In this document: in pieces, positions 60,546 to 64,000 of the stretch
How the letters are laid out: each line of letters opens with the position of its first letter
Position numbering within the stretch: position 1 is the first letter of the stretch
Source of the DNA: Eleusine coracana subsp. coracana
Lineage: Eukaryota; Streptophyta; Magnoliopsida; Poales; Poaceae
DNA length: 64,000 nt
Direction of reading: 5' to 3'
Assembly (NCBI GenBank): GCA_032690845.1
Contig: CM064430.1
Span: 53,541,882 to 53,605,881, forward strand
Made by a program: the position numbers and the translations under genes
The notes under the pieces: generated by a model
Told to the model about the DNA's origin: nothing
Seen by the model: only the letters and a program-made list of their open reading frames with translations
The model's database searches: none

Positions 60546-63500
60546 GGGAATAGCAATCCACATAACAATTCTGATGGAGAGCAAAGTTCTTAGTAGATTT
60601 TATGATTTTTGGCTATTTTTAGGGATAGCAATCCGATAGCTGTTAAAGATATTATAAAAGAAAAGAAAAAAATGAGGCAACTTTTCTTTTTGACTGAAGC
60701 CCACCGTTCAAGAAATAAAAAACATACAAAAAAATTTATTAGCTACTCTCACTCTCAGCGTCATGGCAAAACAAGCAGAGCGGCGGCATCTTCTATCAAG
60801 TTACATTATGTATTGTCACTTGATAGTCTCTGTTGGTATCAACTCATCCGATCAATACTAGTTTATGGCGGCTTTCCTCCAGACTTATTTTACTGTAAGA
60901 GAAGACCACCCTGTCGTAAAAGCGGTACAAAATTGTTCTGCTCTTCCCACTTGTCTTCATAAACTGTTCCGGTGGTAGCAGCCTAGTTTCATTGTCTGGA
61001 ATGGACAAACAAATCTAGCTAGCAGTCGTAGTATACTTTCTTAAGTAACAATCGTGTAGTATATTAATATCATGATTATTACTTAATATTGTTTTACCAA
61101 TATGATTGACACTTTAATCATATATTTTGTTCTGACAAGGGATCATTTTTGTAACCTGCACTTTCATTTGTGTATCTGTCATGGTCTCTACCGATGCACG
61201 TCTTCTGATTTATAATGGTGGAATCATTGGACTCTTTGCTGATAATTTCTGCGTGTTGTACAATCTTTAGCTGTGTCCCACGTTTTGGTTGAAGCTATTG
61301 TCACTGATTGTGATTAGTTCTATAAAAACTATCACTGATTAGTGTCCAGCTTCATTTGATTTCATAAGTTGATGCTTCTTGAAATGACGAGCCTCTCCCA
61401 GCAGGCTCTCATTTTCCGATAATTTAGTCTCTTGATCCGTTTGTTGGACCAGATGTGTCAAGATTCAACGATGCTCGCATCAGATAAGTGTTCTTAATGC
61501 TACCGATTTTGACCCCTTGGAATCGTGTACGAGTGGACTGACGAGCAGTGGGTGAGCAAACGTTTACATACTTGTCGCATCGGCCGTATCTGTCCATCCT
61601 GATTCCTGAAGAAATAATACACACTTGATCTGCAAACTGCCAATAATGCAATAATGATTCAGTCGGTGCAAGAATCAATATTCAAACAACTCTCATACAC
61701 GTATCAGTTGGAAAATGAATCACGGGTGAGAGATGGAATCTTACCGGAGTTTCAGACCACCTTTTGATCGCCGATGTTAACTGTTCCTGGCAATAAGAAA
61801 TAACGTCAGAATTCTGTAGTTTTATTACACCCCTGGACTAATTTAAACGTCATTCCATCCTGTAGTGGGAAACCGGGGCGATCCTTGGGGCTGATTTTTC
61901 AATCTCGTGCCATTGACTAAGCACAGTGACGGGACCCTGCTGGTAGGTCCAACTTGGAATCTTTGGATCACCCTTTGACTTCACTTAAAACACAAAAGTT
62001 GAGAAACCTTTTGGCCAGCACGTCCAGTTTCTTTCAGTTCCGGGACCCATACGGCTTTCCACTATTTTCCACAGCAACTGTGACTTGTGCGAGCAGGCTA
62101 GACCAGAACCACACGGTCGCTGTAACCACTGTCAGTGTTTGGATTGACTCAAATTCATCAGTGTTCTGCGTTATTGTCCAAATTATTACTGTATGAAGCA
62201 TATGGAGGAGAGATCCAGAGCCCAGAGACGACGATCAGGCAGGACGAAGAACCGAATATTACAGGAGAAAAATGAGGGGTGTAGCGGTTAGTCGGTTACC
62301 TGATTGACCCTGCATCTCATTGGACGGATGCACCACCACTTGTTTTTCTTGGATGCCAGTGGTTTCAGGCAAGAGAAAGGAGGGGAAACGGCGTTTTCCT
62401 GCGGTCTAAAACAGTGCTTTCGTCCCGTCCTGTGGTTAGGGTAGCTGATACTGACAGCGCTTTCAGCCCCGCGGTGGACTATTCAGAGCCTCTTCATCCC
62501 AATCAATGCACACGCTTGACTTGTTGACTTGCACCGGTGTCGCGTAGTACTGGTGGCAAATGTTCGCTGGATGAATTTCCGTACGTGGCTGCGATTAATC
62601 GAAGTTTAAGATAAATGATGTCCTCAGGGATGTTATTACGTGTAAAGGCTCGTGTGTATGCTGTAAAGCTGATGTAACGAAGGCATCACTAGAATCAGGC
62701 AGCCGTTTTCTCTGAACGTGGAAAAATCGATACATATACGCGGCGTCTAAACATTTATCTGGCACTAGATCAGGAGACGTACGAAGCCGCGACTTCATCG
62801 CACGGATAAGCAGATATTTTGACCCCCCCCCCCCCCCCCCCCCCCACACCCCCATTTCGCGCGCGTCGCGGCCAACACATGCAGTGGATCTCATTTTCGG
62901 CACGACATAAACGCGCTGGCACGCCGCAGCGGCCGGCGGCGGCGGCGAACGACGACGACGCGGTGTGAACTGCACTTGCTATTGCTAGGGTCGCAGATAT
63001 ATATGGCCCATGCTCCTGCGGACGTGTGGAGCGGTGTGGACTTATCACCATCTTATTATTATATGCTCACTCATTGATCGTAATATACTTCGCTTGCTTG
63101 TGAGGAAACGCGCGGCCCCCACTCGCATGGCGTCCCGGTGCACGCATGATCCGTCCGCCATGTCGACCTGCCCCCCGTTGAAACCCGTGGTCAGAGGTCA
63201 GCGCTGGCAGTCGCGCGATCGAGGTCCATGCAATCCTGCAAAGACGGAGACGGGTTTATCGGTACTCGTCTCGTCGCCGACTGAGCCCCGCCTCCGCAAG
63301 CATCATCTCATCTCCCATGCATCCCCACCAAGTACACTACACAACAGCACGGATCGGTAGGGCCATATGCACGGCTGCAGTACAGTACACTAGCTGCTGG
63401 CTCCACAGCAACCGCGGCGAGAGGGACGCCGCCGGGCAGTCACCAGCGCGTGTACTTGTTTGTTTCTCGCGCGGGGGCTTGCGCGTTAACGCTGCCGGCC

Positions 63501-64000
63501 GGTGTCGTCTTGCTCGGCGCGTCACGTTAATAAACGAAACAAAAAATAGAAATGGACGAGATGACGAAGAAGGTCCAAAGCGAGCGCGACAGGGTCGCGT
63601 TCGCGTGCTCCACCGCGTCCCTGCTTGCAGCGCTGGACAGGGACGGACGGACAGGGACCCGCGGGCCTTTTTGCGCACCGCTCGCACACCGAGCTGCTGT
63701 GCTGCTGCTGGCGCAACTGCGGCCAAGCAACGGCGTCGTGACGACGGGGACACCCGCCTACGGAGCGCGACGTTTTTGGGGCCTGGTTCCGCGAAAGTCC
63801 GGTCTCCGGGCCGCGCGTGACGTTTCTTTTTTGCAGCATTGTAGCGCGCTAGCACCTCATCTCACCAGTCATCAACCGATCGCTTGGCCACTACTGGCAT
63901 AGTAGCTAGGAAGAAGGGTGATGATGGCGCTAGGAGCTGCTTTAATTCTGCACCCATCTGCATCTGGGATTCGGGGCCACTGGTGGCTCTCTAGCTTGCC
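60546..64000. other. Terminal stretch, no gene recognised
   Basis: About 3.4 kb of mixed composition. It includes the 23-C run at 62823-62845. The last 900 bases are GC-rich with frames open on both strands and no homology I can name; they could be the upstream region of a gene beyond the window. Confidence 0.5.
62823..62845 (+). repeat. 23-base poly(C) run
   Basis: Uninterrupted C from 62823 to 62845, followed by ACACCCCCA. It could form G-quadruplex/i-motif structures; length may also be unreliable in the assembly. Confidence 0.9.

Noticed and set aside
63317..63902. Frames of 105 to 172 residues on both strands near the window end
   Set aside because: GC-rich, arginine-heavy, mutually antisense; no domain seen.

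Overview
The window is nuclear DNA of a flowering plant, almost certainly a grass. Supporting signs are the grass-type protein families (DUF6598, DUF1668, an HD-ZIP I protein of the HOX14/Vrs1 clade), GC-rich first exons, GT-AG introns, and grass-type transposon debris (Helitrons, a CACTA end pair, MITEs). The species cannot be named from the sequence alone. As far as I recall, GGPPS1 and HOX14 also lie close together on rice chromosome 7, so the block looks collinear with that region.

Layout. 1-831: last exon of a DUF6598 gene whose start is outside the window. 832-4186: AT-rich and mixed repeat DNA. 4187-5944: a truncated DUF1668 copy followed by an intact single-exon DUF1668 gene. 5945-10011: intergenic, with a decayed Helitron candidate. 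10012-11338 (minus): plastid geranylgeranyl diphosphate synthase, two exons. 11339-14143: a diverged tandem duplication and a SINE-like insertion. 14144-16992 (minus): Golgi nucleotide-sugar transporter of the UDP-rhamnose/UDP-galactose type, five exons. 20164-23177 (plus): RuvB-like 2 (reptin) AAA+ ATPase, two exons. 24146-32367 (plus): DUF4091/GH123-like protein, sixteen exons. 36843-39514 (plus): INDETERMINATE-domain zinc-finger transcription factor with an expanded 11-residue repeat. 48241-49206 (plus): HD-ZIP I transcription factor, HOX14-like, in a gene-poor neighbourhood (8.7 kb before it, nothing recognisable after it). 52584-58842: two roughly 2.9-kb Helitrons in head-to-head orientation, forming a 6.3-kb inverted repeat. 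59709-60545: a non-autonomous CACTA element. 60546-64000: no gene seen.

The genes do not form a pathway. They are a mix of housekeeping functions (chromatin ATPase, isoprenoid synthesis, Golgi sugar transport) and two developmental regulators. All gene models were built by reading splice sites by eye and checking reading frame across every junction; untranslated ends were not determined. The most unusual structures are the head-to-head Helitron pair, with a TGGGCT-rich spacer between its two 5' ends, and the 33-bp coding minisatellite in the zinc-finger gene. I found no clearly new biological system.
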